From: an uncultured Lachnospiraceae bacterium
Lineage (GTDB): Bacteria > Bacillota > Clostridia > Lachnospirales > Lachnospiraceae
Direction of reading: 5' to 3'
NCBI GenBank assembly: GCA_902797475.1
Contig: CADBTG010000140.1
Span: forward strand, 1 to 5,700
DNA length: 5,700 nt
Part shown: positions 5,537 through 5,700 of the stretch, piece after piece
Layout of the letters: every line of letters begins with the position of its first letter
Position numbering within the stretch: the stretch's first letter is position 1
Made by a program: the position numbers and the translations under genes
Notes under the pieces: model-generated
Databases searched by the model: none
What the model saw: only the letters and a program-made list of their open reading frames with translations
What the model was told of the DNA's origin: nothing

Positions 5537-5544
5537 AGTAACGG

Positions 5545-5700
5545 ATGATTTACCGGCTTGAGAAGAAATTCGGCAAATACGCAATCAAAAACCTGATGAA
5601 GTATGTCACGATTATGTACATCGTCGGCTGGGTCATCAGCTTTGTCAGTCCGGATTTCTATAAAAACTGGCTGATGCTTGATATTGACAAAGTCCTGCAG
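5545..5700 (+). CDS. Membrane protein, possibly rhomboid-like; N-terminal fragment
   Basis: The first 52 codons of a gene that runs off the right edge. The visible protein starts MIYRLEKKFGKYAIKNLMKY, a basic, amphipathic lead. One hydrophobic segment follows (about 22-34, TIMYIVGWVISFV), then an aromatic loop (SPDFYKNWLMLD) and DIDKVLQ at the edge. This layout resembles N-termini of rhomboid-like membrane proteins in clostridia, where a conserved G-x-x-W-R element comes next, but that part is outside the window. The family call rests on overall resemblance only. The reading frame itself is well supported by the consensus promoter and GGGGAG ribosome site. It is transcribed divergently from rqcH, and no functional link can be claimed. 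Confidence 0.7.
   Translation, partial: MIYRLEKKFGKYAIKNLMKYVTIMYIVGWVISFVSPDFYKNWLMLDIDKVLQ

Noticed and set aside
1..5700. Defence system, toxin-antitoxin pair, prophage or integrated element
   Set aside because: No nuclease, transposase, integrase or toxin-like small gene pair is visible; every sizeable gene is accounted for by the families listed.

Overview
The window looks like chromosomal DNA from a low-to-mid-GC Gram-positive anaerobe, most likely a clostridium (Bacillota, Lachnospiraceae-like or Oscillospiraceae-like). The basis is purine-rich Shine-Dalgarno sites before most genes, a classic Gram-positive lipoprotein signal, an RqcH homologue, a PHP-type histidinol-phosphatase-family protein, an RsgI-like extracytoplasmic domain and a membrane-anchored serpin. 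The taxonomic call is inference from gene content; there is no rRNA or other marker here.

Layout. On the + strand at the left edge are the last 83 codons of a cysteine desulfurase (1-252). A membrane-anchored serpin (268-1653) follows after 15 nt, and a hairpin terminator (1676-1718) closes this apparent operon. Facing it on the - strand is a secreted lipoprotein (1751-2632). It has an RsgI-like middle domain, a Pro/Gly/Asn repeat linker and a C-terminal cluster of six CXXC zinc-finger-like motifs. The 158-nt gap upstream of it holds a Shine-Dalgarno-sequestering hairpin, a GC-rich palindrome, a weak promoter candidate and a strong 19-bp hairpin terminator. That terminator ends a - strand operon read as rqcH (3628-5388) followed by a PHP-family phosphoesterase (2791-3612). 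The 156-nt divergent region 5389-5544 holds a perfect consensus sigma-A promoter (TTGACA, 17 bp, TATAAT) reading right into a membrane protein cut off by the window end (5545-5700). It also holds a weaker extended -10 candidate reading left toward rqcH.

How the genes fit together. RqcH is the bacterial ribosome-associated quality-control factor that adds alanine tails to stalled nascent chains; the PHP gene is probably co-transcribed with it, with no obvious functional link. The serpin and the convergent lipoprotein are both predicted to sit on the outer face of the membrane, and they are the least ordinary content. The lipoprotein is the best candidate for something little described. It keeps the RsgI-type fold, including the Asn-Pro pair that anti-sigma-I factors use for autoproteolysis. 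It lacks the cytoplasmic anti-sigma domain and instead carries a mirror-symmetric array of CXXC motifs. I see no mobile element, CRISPR array, tRNA or rRNA.
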